From Stagnihabitans lacustris (GTDB taxonomy: Bacteria > Pseudomonadota > Alphaproteobacteria > Rhodobacterales > Rhodobacteraceae), in assembly GCF_025950525.1 (NCBI RefSeq), contig NZ_JAPDGS010000002.1, positions 372,001 to 436,000 on the forward strand: a stretch of 64,000 nucleotides of DNA. Reading direction: 5' to 3'. This document shows positions 37,820-47,024 of this stretch, in pieces. How positions within the stretch are numbered: position 1 is the stretch's first letter; the number at the start of each line of letters is the position of its first letter. Below the pieces are notes generated by a model. The model made no database searches. It was given only the letters and a program-made list of their open reading frames with translations, and was not told where the DNA came from. The position numbers and the translations under genes were made by a program.

Positions 37820-38128
37820 ATGCCCTGGATTGATGCTTGCGCGACCGATGATATCGACGCCGAAGACCTGATCCGCTTTGACCACGGCGGCGCCACCTAT
37901 GCGATCTATCACGGGGTGGATGGCAAGTTTTACGCCACTGCCGGCAAATGCACCCATGAGGACGTGCATCTGTGTGACGGGTTGGTGATGGATTTCATGG
38001 TCGAATGTCCCAAGCACAACGGCCAGTTCGATTACCGCACCGGCGAGGCGAAACGCCTGCCCGCCTGCGTGAACCTGCGGACCTTTCCCGTGAAGGTCGA
38101 AGCCGACCGCGTCTGGATCGAGGTCTGA
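37820..38128 (+). CDS. MocE family Rieske-type [2Fe-2S] ferredoxin
   Basis: This 102-residue Rieske ferredoxin ligates its cluster through C44-T-H46 and C63-P-K-H66, i.e. the CxH...CxxH motif with the normal 16-residue spacing. It closely resembles MocE, the electron donor encoded with the MocD oxygenase. It begins three bases after the oxygenase stop and is followed one base later by the PanB-like gene, so the three are one transcription unit. The corresponding ferredoxin reductase (MocF) is not in the window. Confidence 0.9.
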   Translation: MPWIDACATDDIDAEDLIRFDHGGATYAIYHGVDGKFYATAGKCTHEDVHLCDGLVMDFMVECPKHNGQFDYRTGEAKRLPACVNLRTFPVKVEADRVWIEV

Positions 38129-38129
38129 C

Positions 38130-38921
38130 ATGCCCCCTACCGTCAAAGACCTGCTGGACGCCCGCGGCACGCATCAATTCGCCATGCTGCGGGTCGAAAC
38201 GCTGGAGGAGGCCGAGGCCGCCGCCCGCGCCGGGGTGGAACTGCTCTCGATCCCGCCCGCCATGATCCACGATGGCCGCTTTCGTGAGGTTGCCCCCGAT
38301 GCCTTCACATTCCCCGGTGACAATTTCTATGAGATCGGCGGGACGGATGATTTCCTGCGCTGGGCCATGCCGCTGTTCAAGGCGGGGGCGGATGGGGTCT
38401 ATTGCTCGGGGTCCATGCGCACGGTGCGCGAGCTGTCTGACCATGGAATTCCGGTGTGCGGCCATGTCGGGCTGATCCCGTCGAAACGCACCTGGACCGG
38501 CGGCTTCAAGGCCGTGGGCAAGACGTTGGACATGGCGCAAGTCGTCTGGGCCCAGGTCAAGGCCGCCGAAGAAGCCGGCGCCTTTGCCGTCGAAATCGAG
38601 GTCGTGCCCCATTCGATCACCCAGGCGATTGCCGAGAAGACCGGCCTGTTCCTGATCTCGATGGGGGCGGGGGCTGCGGGCCATGCGCAGTATCTGTTCA
38701 CCGATGACGTGCTGGGCCAGACCCGCGGCAAGGTGCCCCGCCACGCCAAGCGCTATGCCGATTTCGCCAGTGAACGCGACCGCTTGCAGGCCTTGCGGGT
38801 CGAGGCGATGGGCCGTTTCGTTCAGGATGTGCATGGCGGCGACTATCCCGCTCCGCAATACTTGGTCGATTGCGACGCCGAAGTGGTCAGCCAGTTCCGC
38901 GACTGGCTGGATCAGCAATAG
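38130..38921 (+). CDS. Divergent PanB-like TIM-barrel protein (ketopantoate hydroxymethyltransferase family)
   Basis: The C-terminal two-thirds of this 263-residue protein is clearly PanB-like: VCGHVGLIPS (109-118), GGFKAVGK (124-131), AFAVEIEVVP with E157 at the catalytic Glu position, and MGAGAAGHAQ (178-187). The N-terminal part is divergent: the metal-binding VGDS motif of PanB is LLSIPPA (38-44), and the KxEGG stretch is YCSGS (91-95). Authentic PanB makes ketopantoate using methylene-tetrahydrofolate. In this operon with a MocD/MocE oxygenase a different, perhaps C1-handling, reaction seems likelier. No panC is adjacent. Confidence 0.75.
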   Translation: MPPTVKDLLDARGTHQFAMLRVETLEEAEAAARAGVELLSIPPAMIHDGRFREVAPDAFTFPGDNFYEIGGTDDFLRWAMPLFKAGADGVYCSGSMRTVRELSDHGIPVCGHVGLIPSKRTWTGGFKAVGKTLDMAQVVWAQVKAAEEAGAFAVEIEVVPHSITQAIAEKTGLFLISMGAGAAGHAQYLFTDDVLGQTRGKVPRHAKRYADFASERDRLQALRVEAMGRFVQDVHGGDYPAPQYLVDCDAEVVSQFRDWLDQQ

Positions 38922-38970
38922 GACCAAAAACCCCCGGACCCCCGGATGTAACGGGCCCCCATAATCTATC

Positions 38971-39002
38971 AGGCCCCCCAGATCTATAAGGCAAGGGGGC
39001 CT
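38971..39002. promoter_or_regulatory. Inverted repeat between the panB-like and dehydrogenase genes
   Basis: AGGCCCCC (38971-38978) and GGGGGCCT (38995-39002) form an 8-bp stem with a 16-base loop, just before the ribosome-binding site of the dehydrogenase gene. ATCTATCAGGC and ATCTATAAGGC are short direct repeats around the left arm and in the loop. It could be a processing hairpin, attenuator or operator. Confidence 0.4.
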
Positions 39003-39022
39003 CTACCCTTTCAGGAGACAAG

Positions 39023-40150
39023 ATGTCAGATATCGGAGTGGCCTTGATCGGCACCGGCTTTATGGGCAAGGCACATGCCCTGGCCTATCGCAACGCGCGG
39101 GCGGTCATGGGCGATGTGCCGGGCGTCCGGCTTGTGACGCTGGTGGAAACCCCCTTGCCCAAGGCCGAAGCCATGGCCGCGCAGTTCGGCTTTGACCGGG
39201 CAACCGACGATTGGCGCGCCGTGCTGGCCGATCCTGCCGTGCAACTGGTCTCGATCACCACCCCCAACGGCCTGCACCGCGAGATGGCCGAGGCCTGCCT
39301 GGCCGCCGGCAAACATGTCTGGTGCGAAAAGCCCATGGCCCTGACGCTGGACGATGCCCGCCACATGGAGGCCGCCGCCCGCGCCAGCGGTCTGGTCACG
39401 CAGCTGGGCTATAACTACACCGCCAACCCCGCCTTTACCCATGCCTGCCGCTTGGTGCAGGGCGGAGAGATCGGCCGTGTCATTCAGGTCCGCGGTTGGG
39501 TTGACGAGGATTATCAGGCCGATCCCGACCTCCCCTGGTCCTGGCGCGCCAAGATCAAGGATGCGGGCCTGGGCGCCCTGGGCGATATCGGCTGCCATCT
39601 GATTTCGCTGCTGACCGGTCTGGCGGGCCCCTTGGACTCGGTCGTCGCAGAGATGGAGACGCTTCACCAGACCCGCCCGCTGCCCGATGGCACAGGCCGC
39701 GCCGCGGTGGAGAACGAGGATGCGGCCTCGGCTTTGTTGACCTTTGCCAGCGGGGTGAAGGGCACCTTCACCGCCTCGCGCAGCGCCTGGGGTCGCAAGT
39801 CGCGGCTGGGCTTCGAGGTCCATGGCACCTCAGGCATGGTGATCTTTGACCAGGAACGCATGAACGAGCTGCAATTGTATCAAAACCGCGGCGAACGCGC
39901 GAAGGCGGGATTTGTCACGATCCTGACCAGCCCGGACCATGCGCCCTATGGCGCCTTCTGTCCGGCGCCCGGGCATCAGCTGGGCTTCAACGACCTGAAG
40001 GTGATCGAGGCCGCGGGCCTGTTGCGCGCCATCCGTGACCGGACCGCGGCGCCCCTGGACTTTACCGCCGGGCTTGCGATCGAAACCGCCATTCACGCGA
40101 TTGCCCGCTCGGCCCGCGAAGGGCGGCGCGTTACCCTGGCCGAGATGTAA
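39023..40150 (+). CDS. Gfo/Idh/MocA family oxidoreductase
   Basis: This 375-residue NAD(P)-dependent dehydrogenase has the Rossmann loop GTGFMG (10-15), the CEKPMALT motif (101-108) with the catalytic-site lysine, and LGDIGCHL with D188 and H192, the usual Asp/His pair of inositol dehydrogenase relatives. Substrates in the family are cyclitols and sugars, oxidised at one hydroxyl. An AGGAGA ribosome site precedes the start. Placed about 100 bases after the PanB-like gene, it would complete oxidation in the cyclitol pathway. Confidence 0.9.
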   Translation: MSDIGVALIGTGFMGKAHALAYRNARAVMGDVPGVRLVTLVETPLPKAEAMAAQFGFDRATDDWRAVLADPAVQLVSITTPNGLHREMAEACLAAGKHVWCEKPMALTLDDARHMEAAARASGLVTQLGYNYTANPAFTHACRLVQGGEIGRVIQVRGWVDEDYQADPDLPWSWRAKIKDAGLGALGDIGCHLISLLTGLAGPLDSVVAEMETLHQTRPLPDGTGRAAVENEDAASALLTFASGVKGTFTASRSAWGRKSRLGFEVHGTSGMVIFDQERMNELQLYQNRGERAKAGFVTILTSPDHAPYGAFCPAPGHQLGFNDLKVIEAAGLLRAIRDRTAAPLDFTAGLAIETAIHAIARSAREGRRVTLAEM

Positions 40151-40165
40151 CCTTTTGCGACCCGG

Positions 40166-41032
40166 TCAGAACCACTGGCCGGGCTCCATCAGGCCCAGGT
40201 CCATCAACTGCTGGCTGCCCCATTGGAAGGGCACCGAATTGTGCCAGCGAAAGGTCGAAATCTCGAACCGCGACCCGGCATTGGTCTTCAGCGCCTTGGC
40301 CGTGCGAAACGAGGCGACAGCGGTCGTGATATTGTGGTGCCAGGGACAGGCATAGGTGTTGTATTCCTCCTCCGAGAAGGTGAAATCGGGACGCAGCACA
40401 ACCCCCGGCTTGGCCTTGAAAAACGCGATGCGGTCGATCTTGCGGCGCGCGGGGGGCACGTGCTCTTCGAACCGCCAGCGCAAACCGCCAAAGAAATCCA
40501 GCTGCCGTTCCTTGGGGTGGTTGTGGTTCGCAGGGTCCGGCCGCCCCAGCGCGTAATATCCCGACCGGTCCAGATGCGCCGAGGTCAGGGACACCGCATT
40601 GGGATGGGCTGTCAGGTCCTCGGCGTAAAGATCGACGACATAGGACAACATCGCCTCGCGCCGCTCTTCGATGTGAAAGCTCATGGCCTCGCGGATGTTG
40701 CGCGTCTCGCAAAAGGGATGGAACAGGTATTCCGCGTTGAAACAATAGTAAAACCAGATGCCCGGCGCCGCCGACTGGATGTGGTTGACCGCGTCGACCG
40801 CGGCATTTTCGGCCAGGGTGTCATGGTCGATCCGGTCAACCTGGGGCGACAGAGCGTCCAGCTCCAGCGAGGGGTCCGCCAGCAGGATCACGCGCAAAAA
40901 GCCGATGCGCAGGTGATGGGCCAGCGTCGAAGCGACCTCGACCCCGTCTTCCGCGATGACGATGGCCAGCGGCCCCTTGGCCAGCGCGGCCTTGCCGGTT
41001 TCCAGAAATGCATCCAGCGATGAATAGCGCAT
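40166..41032 (-). CDS. Glycosyltransferase-like conserved hypothetical protein
   Basis: The start at 41032 gives 288 residues. The N-terminal 80 residues resemble the nucleotide-binding half of GT-A fold enzymes (LAIVIAEDGVEVASTLAHHL, then RVILLADPSLELDAL). The rest contains WFYYCFNAEYLF and a long segment rich in His, Trp and Arg, ending PGQWF. I do not recognise a specific family, and no DxD metal motif is certain. It is convergent with the dehydrogenase and divergent from aroA. Confidence 0.6.
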   Translation of the reverse strand: MRYSSLDAFLETGKAALAKGPLAIVIAEDGVEVASTLAHHLRIGFLRVILLADPSLELDALSPQVDRIDHDTLAENAAVDAVNHIQSAAPGIWFYYCFNAEYLFHPFCETRNIREAMSFHIEERREAMLSYVVDLYAEDLTAHPNAVSLTSAHLDRSGYYALGRPDPANHNHPKERQLDFFGGLRWRFEEHVPPARRKIDRIAFFKAKPGVVLRPDFTFSEEEYNTYACPWHHNITTAVASFRTAKALKTNAGSRFEISTFRWHNSVPFQWGSQQLMDLGLMEPGQWF

Positions 41033-41137
41033 GGCGCCCCCTTTTGGCTTATGCCTAGCGCATGACGGCGCTGCGGCCAAGGGTGGACCCGTGCCGCGCC
41101 TTGCGCTATCAGGCGTCCATCAAGACAGGAGCCCCCG

Positions 41138-42487
41138 ATGTCGCATGGCCAAGCCCAACCCATGACCTCTGCCAAGTCCGCGCCGCTGAAGGGCACGGCC
41201 TCGGTGCCCGGCGACAAGTCGATCAGCCACCGGTCGTTGATCTTTGGCGCGATGGCCGTGGGTGAGACGCGGGTGACAGGGCTGCTAGAGGGTCAGGACG
41301 TGCTGGACACGGCCAAGGCGATGCAGGCCTTTGGCGCGACCGTGACCCGCCACGGTCAGGGCGAATGGTCGGTGCAGGGCGTGGGCGTCGGCAATTTCGC
41401 CGAGCCGGCCGATGTGATCGACTGCGGCAATTCCGGCACCGGGGTGCGGCTGATCATGGGGACCATGGCCACGACGGCGATCACGGCGACCTTTACCGGC
41501 GACGCCAGCTTGCGCAAGCGCCCGATGGGCCGCGTGACCGAGCCTTTGGCCGAGTTCGGGACCCTGGCCTATGGCCGCAAGGGGGGCCGCCTGCCGATGA
41601 CCGTGGTCGGCGCCGCCGATGCGCGCGGCATCCGCCACACGTTGAAAGTCGCCTCGGCCCAGGTGAAATCGGCGATCCTGCTGGCCGGGCTGAATGCCTC
41701 GGGCGAGACGGTGGTGATTGAAAAGGAACCCACCCGCGACCATTCCGAACGGATGCTTGTGGGCTTCGGCGCCAGCCTGAACGTCGAAAAGACCGCGGCG
41801 GGCCATGTGATCACGCTGCAAGGCCGCCCGAACCTGCGGCCCCAGACGGTTGCCGTGCCGCGTGACCCCTCGTCCGCCGCCTTTCCGGTTTGCGCGGCGC
41901 TGATCGTCGAAGGGTCGGATATCTTTGTCCCCGGCGTGTCGCAGAACCTGACCCGCAACGGGCTTTACATCACGCTTGTGGAAATGGGCGCCGAGATCGA
42001 ATTCCAGAACCCCCGCGAAGAGGGGGGCGAGCCGGTCGCCGATCTGCGCGTCCGGTTCAGCGGCGCCATGAAGGGCATCGAAGTGCCCCCCGAACGCGCG
42101 CCCTCGATGATCGACGAATATCCGATCCTGTCGGTCGTCGCGGCCTTTGCCACCGGCAAGACGGTGATGCGCGGCGTGAAGGAACTGCGGGTGAAGGAAA
42201 GCGACCGCATCGACGCCATGGCCCGGGGCCTGGAGGCCTGCGGTGTCAGGATCGAAGAGGACGAAGACACGCTGATCGTGCATGGCATGGGGCCGGGCGG
42301 GATGCCGGGCGGCGCCACCGCCAAGACCCATATCGACCACCGCATCGCCATGTCTTTCCTGGTGGCGGGCATGGCCGCGCAAAAGCCGGTGTCGGTCGAT
42401 GATGCCTCGCCCATCGCGACGTCCTTCCCTGTGTTCGAGCCCCTGATGCGGACGCTGGGCGCCACGCTGCGCCGTGATAATGCGTGA
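41138..42487 (+). CDS. aroA: 3-phosphoshikimate 1-carboxyvinyltransferase (EPSP synthase)
   Basis: This 449-residue enzyme makes EPSP in the shikimate pathway. It has [15 protein letters not shown] near residue 27, [14 protein letters not shown] near 96, PMGRVTEPL, and [19 protein letters not shown] near 350. The PEP-site region carries a Gly (NSGTG), not the Ala of glyphosate-insensitive CP4-type enzymes. It is followed with overlap by a small membrane protein gene and cmk, a conserved Rhodobacterales order. Confidence 0.97.
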   Translation: MSHGQAQPMTSAKSAPLKGTASVPGDKSISHRSLIFGAMAVGETRVTGLLEGQDVLDTAKAMQAFGATVTRHGQGEWSVQGVGVGNFAEPADVIDCGNSGTGVRLIMGTMATTAITATFTGDASLRKRPMGRVTEPLAEFGTLAYGRKGGRLPMTVVGAADARGIRHTLKVASAQVKSAILLAGLNASGETVVIEKEPTRDHSERMLVGFGASLNVEKTAAGHVITLQGRPNLRPQTVAVPRDPSSAAFPVCAALIVEGSDIFVPGVSQNLTRNGLYITLVEMGAEIEFQNPREEGGEPVADLRVRFSGAMKGIEVPPERAPSMIDEYPILSVVAAFATGKTVMRGVKELRVKESDRIDAMARGLEACGVRIEEDEDTLIVHGMGPGGMPGGATAKTHIDHRIAMSFLVAGMAAQKPVSVDDASPIATSFPVFEPLMRTLGATLRRDNA

Positions 42488-42953
42488 CCGTCTGATCACC
42501 TGGCTGCTGCCCTTGCTGGCGGCGGGGATCGGGGTCTGGGTCTGGACGCTTTTGCCCGATCTGCAGCAGGCGGGGGTGCCCTTTGACCTGCGCTTGACCG
42601 GCTATGGCCTGACCGAGGCCCTGGCCTATGTCGCGGCCCTGACGCCCGAGGCCATGGCGACCTATCTGGGCCCCTGGCGCATCGCGGACACGCTGTTTCC
42701 GCTGCTGATGATGCCCGCGCTTTTGCTGCCGCTGTGGGGGCGGGGGCAGATGTGGTTTCTGCCCGCGCTGGCCTATGGGCTGGCGGACCTGGGCGAAAAC
42801 AACGCCGTCGCGCGGCTTTTGACCGCGGGGGCCGAGATGACGGCCTCTCAGGTCATGCTGGCCTCGACGCTGACGCAGGGCAAGTTCCTGGCTTTGGGTC
42901 TTGCGGTGGGGCTGGCGGCCTGGGCTTTGTGGCAAGGCTGGCGGACACGATGA
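42480..42953 (+). CDS. Small integral membrane protein between aroA and cmk
   Basis: This 157-residue protein has four predicted membrane helices ([20 protein letters not shown], then around residues 60-85, 90-105 and 130-152). The ATG at 42480 overlaps the aroA end by eight bases; a GTG two codons earlier is also possible. The stop overlaps the cmk start (ATGA). Function is unknown; its position in this operon is conserved in relatives I recall. Confidence 0.8.
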   Translation: MRDRLITWLLPLLAAGIGVWVWTLLPDLQQAGVPFDLRLTGYGLTEALAYVAALTPEAMATYLGPWRIADTLFPLLMMPALLLPLWGRGQMWFLPALAYGLADLGENNAVARLLTAGAEMTASQVMLASTLTQGKFLALGLAVGLAAWALWQGWRTR

Positions 42954-43531
42954 GCTTTACGGTCGCCATCGACGGGCCGGCTGCGGCGGGCAAGGGGACG
43001 ATCAGCCGGGCGCTGGCGGCGGCCTTCGGCTTTGCCCATCTGGACACCGGGTTGCTGTATCGCGCCGTGGGGGCCAAGGGCGGTGATCCGGTCCAGGCCG
43101 CCCTGTCGCTGACGCCGCAGGATCTGGCCCGCGACGACCTGCGCAGCCTGGCCGCCGGTCAAGCGGCCTCTCGGGTCGCGGTGATCCCCGAGGTCCGCGC
43201 CGCGCTGACCGCGTTTCAGCGCCGCTTTGCCACCCAAGAGCCCGGCGCCGTTCTGGATGGCCGCGACATCGGCACGGTGATTTGCCCCGATGCCCGGGTC
43301 AAGCTTTACGTCACCGCCAGCCCAGCGGTCCGCGCCCATCGCCGTTGGCTGGAGGTCGGCGGCGACGCGGCGCAGGTCCTGGCCGAGGTCATCGAGCGCG
43401 ACCAACGCGACATGACCCGCGCCGAGGCCCCCTTGCGCCCGGCGGCGGATGCGGTGGTCATCGACACCTCGGACCTGACCATCGACCAGGCCATCGCCTT
43501 GGCGACCCAGGTCATCCGTCAGCGGCTTTAG
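42950..43531 (+). CDS. cmk: Cytidylate kinase
   Basis: This 193-residue (d)CMP kinase has the P-loop [24 protein letters not shown], and the NMP/lid residues in [20 protein letters not shown] and RWLEVG. It is about 14 residues shorter than typical members because the region after YRAVG is contracted. In many relatives rpsA comes next; here the convergent glycosyltransferase gene follows and rpsA is 13.7 kb away. Confidence 0.95.
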   Translation: MSFTVAIDGPAAAGKGTISRALAAAFGFAHLDTGLLYRAVGAKGGDPVQAALSLTPQDLARDDLRSLAAGQAASRVAVIPEVRAALTAFQRRFATQEPGAVLDGRDIGTVICPDARVKLYVTASPAVRAHRRWLEVGGDAAQVLAEVIERDQRDMTRAEAPLRPAADAVVIDTSDLTIDQAIALATQVIRQRL

Positions 43532-45258
43532 CGCTGGTTTTCCCACCATTCGGGGCGCGTCATCCGCGTGTAACCCCGCGCCCAGACGCGCCGCAGCCGG
43601 GGGAAGGCCGCCACCAACCGCATCAGGTTCCAGGCCATGCGCAGGCTTTGGCGCAGCGCCTCGGGCTTGTTCTGGCGGATCTGCATCACCCGCCCGCCAT
43701 CGGTCGAGACATAGGTGATCTCGGCCGCGCCCCAGGCAAAGCGCACGACGCCGCGTTGCTTTTGGCTTAGGACCACCCGATCCCCCCAGCGGCCAAATCC
43801 CGGCGCCAGAAGCCCGTTCAGCGTCAGCGCCAGGGCCAAGCGCTGCAACCGGCTGTGCGGATTGAACCTTTGACGCGGGGCGGGGACATTGGTGCTGGGG
43901 GTCCACAGTTCCACCCTGCGGGCCGCGGCCAGATCGGCGCGGCGGCTGGCCAGATCGGGCTCTGCCTCGACAAAGCCGGGGCCTGCCCGGAAATCCTCGA
44001 CCGCGCGGTTCAAGGCCGCCATCGAATCCGTCTGGTGCTGCATCAGGCAGCGGCCAAAAAACCGCGCCGGCAGGATCACCGCCCGCCACAGCCGCAGGCT
44101 TTGTCGCGGCAGGGTCACAAGGTGGATCAGGTTCGACCGCAGATCCAGATACAGCGTCAATGAGGTCTCTTTTTCCGAGAAATCAACGTCTTGGTAACAC
44201 AAGACCCCCGGCAGCGTCACATTGGAAAACCCGTTGGCGATGCAAAAGCTGGTGTCGTCGCCGCGCACGAAAAACGGAAAGGGCGCATGGGTGACATGGT
44301 CCAGCGGAAAGGCATAGCACCAGAAGCCGCCATAGAAATTCGTGGGAACCGGGGTGGACAGAAGCTCTGCCTTCAGCAGGTCGGCCGGGACCGCCAAGTC
44401 CAACCCACGGGCCAGCGGCTGGAAATGGCCGCGAAAAACCGCGCCATTCTCCCACAGCTCGGTCGGCTGCTCGGCCGAGGTCAGCGCCCCCGCAATCGCG
44501 GTGCGGGGGTCGGTGACATGGGCCAGAAAGGTCCAGATCCGGTCGACCGAGGCGAAATCCAGCGCCGCATCGTCGTCCATGAACAGGCAATGGCTGGCGC
44601 CCTCGGCCCGCGCTTCGGCCATGCCACGGGCAAAGCCGCCCGCGCCGCCCAGGTTGCGGTTGGGCACCAGGCGGATGCGGGGATGGTCGGGCGCGGTCAG
44701 GGTCTGGCCATTGTCCACCACGATCAGCCGCAGATGGTCGCCCTGCGTTTCGCGGACAAAGCGGGCGATGGTGCGCGCCACCTGCGCCTCGCGGTGATAG
44801 GTGGTGATCGACAGCGCCAACCGCGGCAGGCGCTTTGGCGCGTCGGTCGTGGCCCAGGTCACTTCGGTCAGCGTCGCCTGATCCGCACAGCGAAACGACA
44901 GGTGGAGGATTTCGACATCGGCGGGCAGGTCGGTCAGCAGCACCTCGACCACGCCCGCAAGCCGCAGGTCGTGGCGTTCGGCAAAAGGGCGGTCGCGGGT
45001 TTCGCCCTTGATCGACAGCGTCAGAAGCCCCGTCCCCCGCAGCACCAGCCGAAGATCCCGCAGCCCGCACAGCCTGCGCCACTTGCCCAAGGGGAAGATG
45101 TTATAGGCCGTGTTCAACCGCAGATAGCCGCCGGGGCCGAAGGTCAGCATGCCGGGCGCAAGGTCGACGGCACCCTGACGACGCAGGGTCAGACCCTGGA
45201 CGGGATGGATCGGCTGCGGCCACACAAGGGGCTGCAGCGCGTATAGCCCCTCGCGCAT
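43528..45258 (-). CDS. GlfT2-like glycosyltransferase (family 2)
   Basis: Starting at 45258 gives 576 residues in three parts: an N-terminal beta-rich domain (1-130), a GT-A domain with [24 protein letters not shown] and the metal motif FMDDDAAL near 240, and a helical C-terminal region. Domain order and the [14 protein letters not shown] stretch resemble bacterial galactofuranosyltransferases such as GlfT2. It would extend a cell-surface glycan using a UDP-sugar. The start is uncertain, as the frame is open for about 37 codons upstream. Confidence 0.8.
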   Translation of the reverse strand: MREGLYALQPLVWPQPIHPVQGLTLRRQGAVDLAPGMLTFGPGGYLRLNTAYNIFPLGKWRRLCGLRDLRLVLRGTGLLTLSIKGETRDRPFAERHDLRLAGVVEVLLTDLPADVEILHLSFRCADQATLTEVTWATTDAPKRLPRLALSITTYHREAQVARTIARFVRETQGDHLRLIVVDNGQTLTAPDHPRIRLVPNRNLGGAGGFARGMAEARAEGASHCLFMDDDAALDFASVDRIWTFLAHVTDPRTAIAGALTSAEQPTELWENGAVFRGHFQPLARGLDLAVPADLLKAELLSTPVPTNFYGGFWCYAFPLDHVTHAPFPFFVRGDDTSFCIANGFSNVTLPGVLCYQDVDFSEKETSLTLYLDLRSNLIHLVTLPRQSLRLWRAVILPARFFGRCLMQHQTDSMAALNRAVEDFRAGPGFVEAEPDLASRRADLAAARRVELWTPSTNVPAPRQRFNPHSRLQRLALALTLNGLLAPGFGRWGDRVVLSQKQRGVVRFAWGAAEITYVSTDGGRVMQIRQNKPEALRQSLRMAWNLMRLVAAFPRLRRVWARGYTRMTRPEWWENQR

Positions 45259-45340
45259 CTGATGCGGCGCCTGATCCACCTTGTCCAAACCTTTGCCCCC
45301 GTTCGGTCCTGACCTGTCAGAACCGGACTGGGGCGTCAAG

Positions 45341-46351
45341 TTAGCCTTGATGCGCCTCGTCGGCCTCATAGGCCTCGATGATGCGGCCGACCAGGGGATG
45401 GCGGACCACGTCCTTGGAGGTGAAGTAGTTGAAGGAGACCCCTTTGACGCCTTTCAGGATGCGCTCCGCCTCGGCCAGACCGCTGGCCGTGCCGCGCGGC
45501 AGGTCAACCTGGGTGCGGTCGCCGGTGATGACCATGCGCGAGCCCTCGCCCAGGCGGGTCAGGAACATCTTCATCTGCATCGAGGTCGCATTCTGCGCCT
45601 CGTCCAGCACGACAAAGGCGTTGGACAGCGTCCGGCCGCGCATGAAGGCCAGCGGCGCGATCTCGATCCGCTTTTCCTCCAGCAGCTTTTGCACCTGCTT
45701 GGCGGGCAGGAAGTCGTTCAGCGCGTCATAGAGCGGCTGCATATAGGGATCGACTTTTTCCTTCATGTCGCCGGGCAGGAAGCCCAGACGCTCCCCGGCC
45801 TCGACCGCGGGGCGCGACAGGACGATGCGTTCGACCGCACCGCTGATGAACATCGTGACGCCGACGGCCACGGCCAGATAGGTCTTGCCGGTGCCGGCCG
45901 GGCCGATGCCAAAGCCCATCTCATTGGCGAAAAGATTGGCGACATAGGCCTTTTGCGCCTCGGTCCGGGGTTCAACGCCCTTGCGGCGGGTGCGCAACTC
46001 GATGCCGCCGGAGAAAAGTTCGATCTGCTCCTCGCGGGCGTCGCTGCCCTGGGGGCGGCCCATGCGGATCGTGCCGTCGATGTCGCCGGCCGAGATGTGC
46101 TTGCCAGCCTCAAGCTTGGCGTAAAGCCCGCGCAGGACGGCGGCGGCCTGGTCGCGGCAGGGCTTGTCGCCCACCACCGCCAACCTGTTCCCCCGTCGCA
46201 GGACATGCACCCCGGTCTGGTGTTCGATCTGGGCCAGGTTGCGGTCATATTCGCCGCAAAGCTCGATCAACAAACGATTATCCGGGAATTCAAGGACGGT
46301 TTCGACGATGTCTTCCGGACGGGTCGGGGGGGTCAGCGCGCTGATGCCCAA
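45341..46351 (-). CDS. PhoH family ATPase
   Basis: This 336-residue protein has an N-terminal KH-like segment (1-90) and a PhoH ATPase domain: Walker A GPAGTGKTYLAVA, VLSRPAVEAGERLGFLPGD and Walker B FVVLDEAQNAT. PhoH-like proteins are RNA-associated ATPases that usually sit beside ybeY, corC and lnt; here they are on the same strand but separated from it by miaB, trmB, metK and lnt. The exact role is not established. Confidence 0.93.
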   Translation of the reverse strand: MGISALTPPTRPEDIVETVLEFPDNRLLIELCGEYDRNLAQIEHQTGVHVLRRGNRLAVVGDKPCRDQAAAVLRGLYAKLEAGKHISAGDIDGTIRMGRPQGSDAREEQIELFSGGIELRTRRKGVEPRTEAQKAYVANLFANEMGFGIGPAGTGKTYLAVAVGVTMFISGAVERIVLSRPAVEAGERLGFLPGDMKEKVDPYMQPLYDALNDFLPAKQVQKLLEEKRIEIAPLAFMRGRTLSNAFVVLDEAQNATSMQMKMFLTRLGEGSRMVITGDRTQVDLPRGTASGLAEAERILKGVKGVSFNYFTSKDVVRHPLVGRIIEAYEADEAHQG

Positions 46352-46679
46352 AGGGCTCTCCTTCTGGTCTAGATACAGTCGCAGGCGGCTTGGATACCTC
46401 TAAGTGTGGGGCGGGACCGGTCATCTGTCCAGTCCAAAACTCCCTGAATCTCATTCAGACAGCAAAGCGTGAAGATACGGTGACAATTTGCGCAAAAGAA
46501 GCGGCATGGGGGAAAGACAAAAGGGCGGCGGCAGGTGGCGACGCGCGGACCGTAAAGGGGGGACGCGGCACGCTGCGGCGCCAGACATGCAAAAAAAGGG
46601 GCCGCAGCAAGCTGCCGCGTCCGAAAAATAAAAAAGGGGCCGCAGCAAGCTGCGGCCCCGAACCAATCGCACCACTAAA
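46352..46679. other. Gene-free spacer with tandem terminators
   Basis: The 328 bases between phoH and the lipoprotein gene hold no convincing coding region. They contain two copies of a GGGGCCGCAGCAAGCTG unit, each preceded by an A-run (described as the terminator), and phoH promoter sequence presumably lies in the left third. Confidence 0.7.
46598..46659 (-). terminator. Tandem Rho-independent terminators of the ompA-lipoprotein operon
   Basis: On the minus strand, a perfect hairpin GGGGCCGCAG-CTTG-CTGCGGCCCC (46659-46636) is followed by a T-rich run (46635-46624). A second, degenerated copy at 46619-46598 is again followed by seven Ts. The duplication looks like a tandem copying event. Confidence 0.88.
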
Positions 46680-47024
46680 TCACTGCGCCGGAACCCAGTC
46701 GTTGAACATGCGGTTCTGCTGGCGGTATTCGCCGACCACGGTGCCGGGCGGGTAAAGCCCGTTGCAAACCGGCAGGCCGGTCTTGGGGTCATAGCGGCGA
46801 CCGGTATAGCCTTCGACGCCGTCATCCATCACCCAGCCCTGGCAGCCGTCGGGGTCATAGGCGATCGCGGCATGGCCATCGACCAGCGGATTGCGGTCAT
46901 TGCCGCCGTCGGCATTGGTGGCGATGACCGTGTTCGGGCCCGCCTGATAGGGCACAAGCCCGCCCTCGACGCAGGCCGACAAAGAGACCAGAGCCAGAAG
47001 GCCCATCACATGAGTGCGGATCAA
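46680..47024 (-). CDS. Small lipoprotein sharing a domain with the upstream OmpA protein
   Basis: A TTG start at 47024, overlapping the stop of the OmpA gene (TTGA), gives 114 residues with a lipoprotein signal (MIRTHVMGLLALVSLSAC); an ATG at 47006 would lack a basic residue. The mature part contains DPDGCQGWVMDDGVEGY and DPKTGLPVC, matching a segment of the upstream protein. Both carry the same cysteine pair. The function is unknown; it is likely anchored in the outer membrane beside the OmpA partner. Confidence 0.75.
   Translation of the reverse strand: MIRTHVMGLLALVSLSACVEGGLVPYQAGPNTVIATNADGGNDRNPLVDGHAAIAYDPDGCQGWVMDDGVEGYTGRRYDPKTGLPVCNGLYPPGTVVGEYRQQNRMFNDWVPAQ

Noticed and set aside
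38130..38921. Calling the PanB-like gene a normal panB of pantothenate synthesis
   Set aside because: Key metal-binding motifs differ and panC is not adjacent; the operon is catabolic in character.
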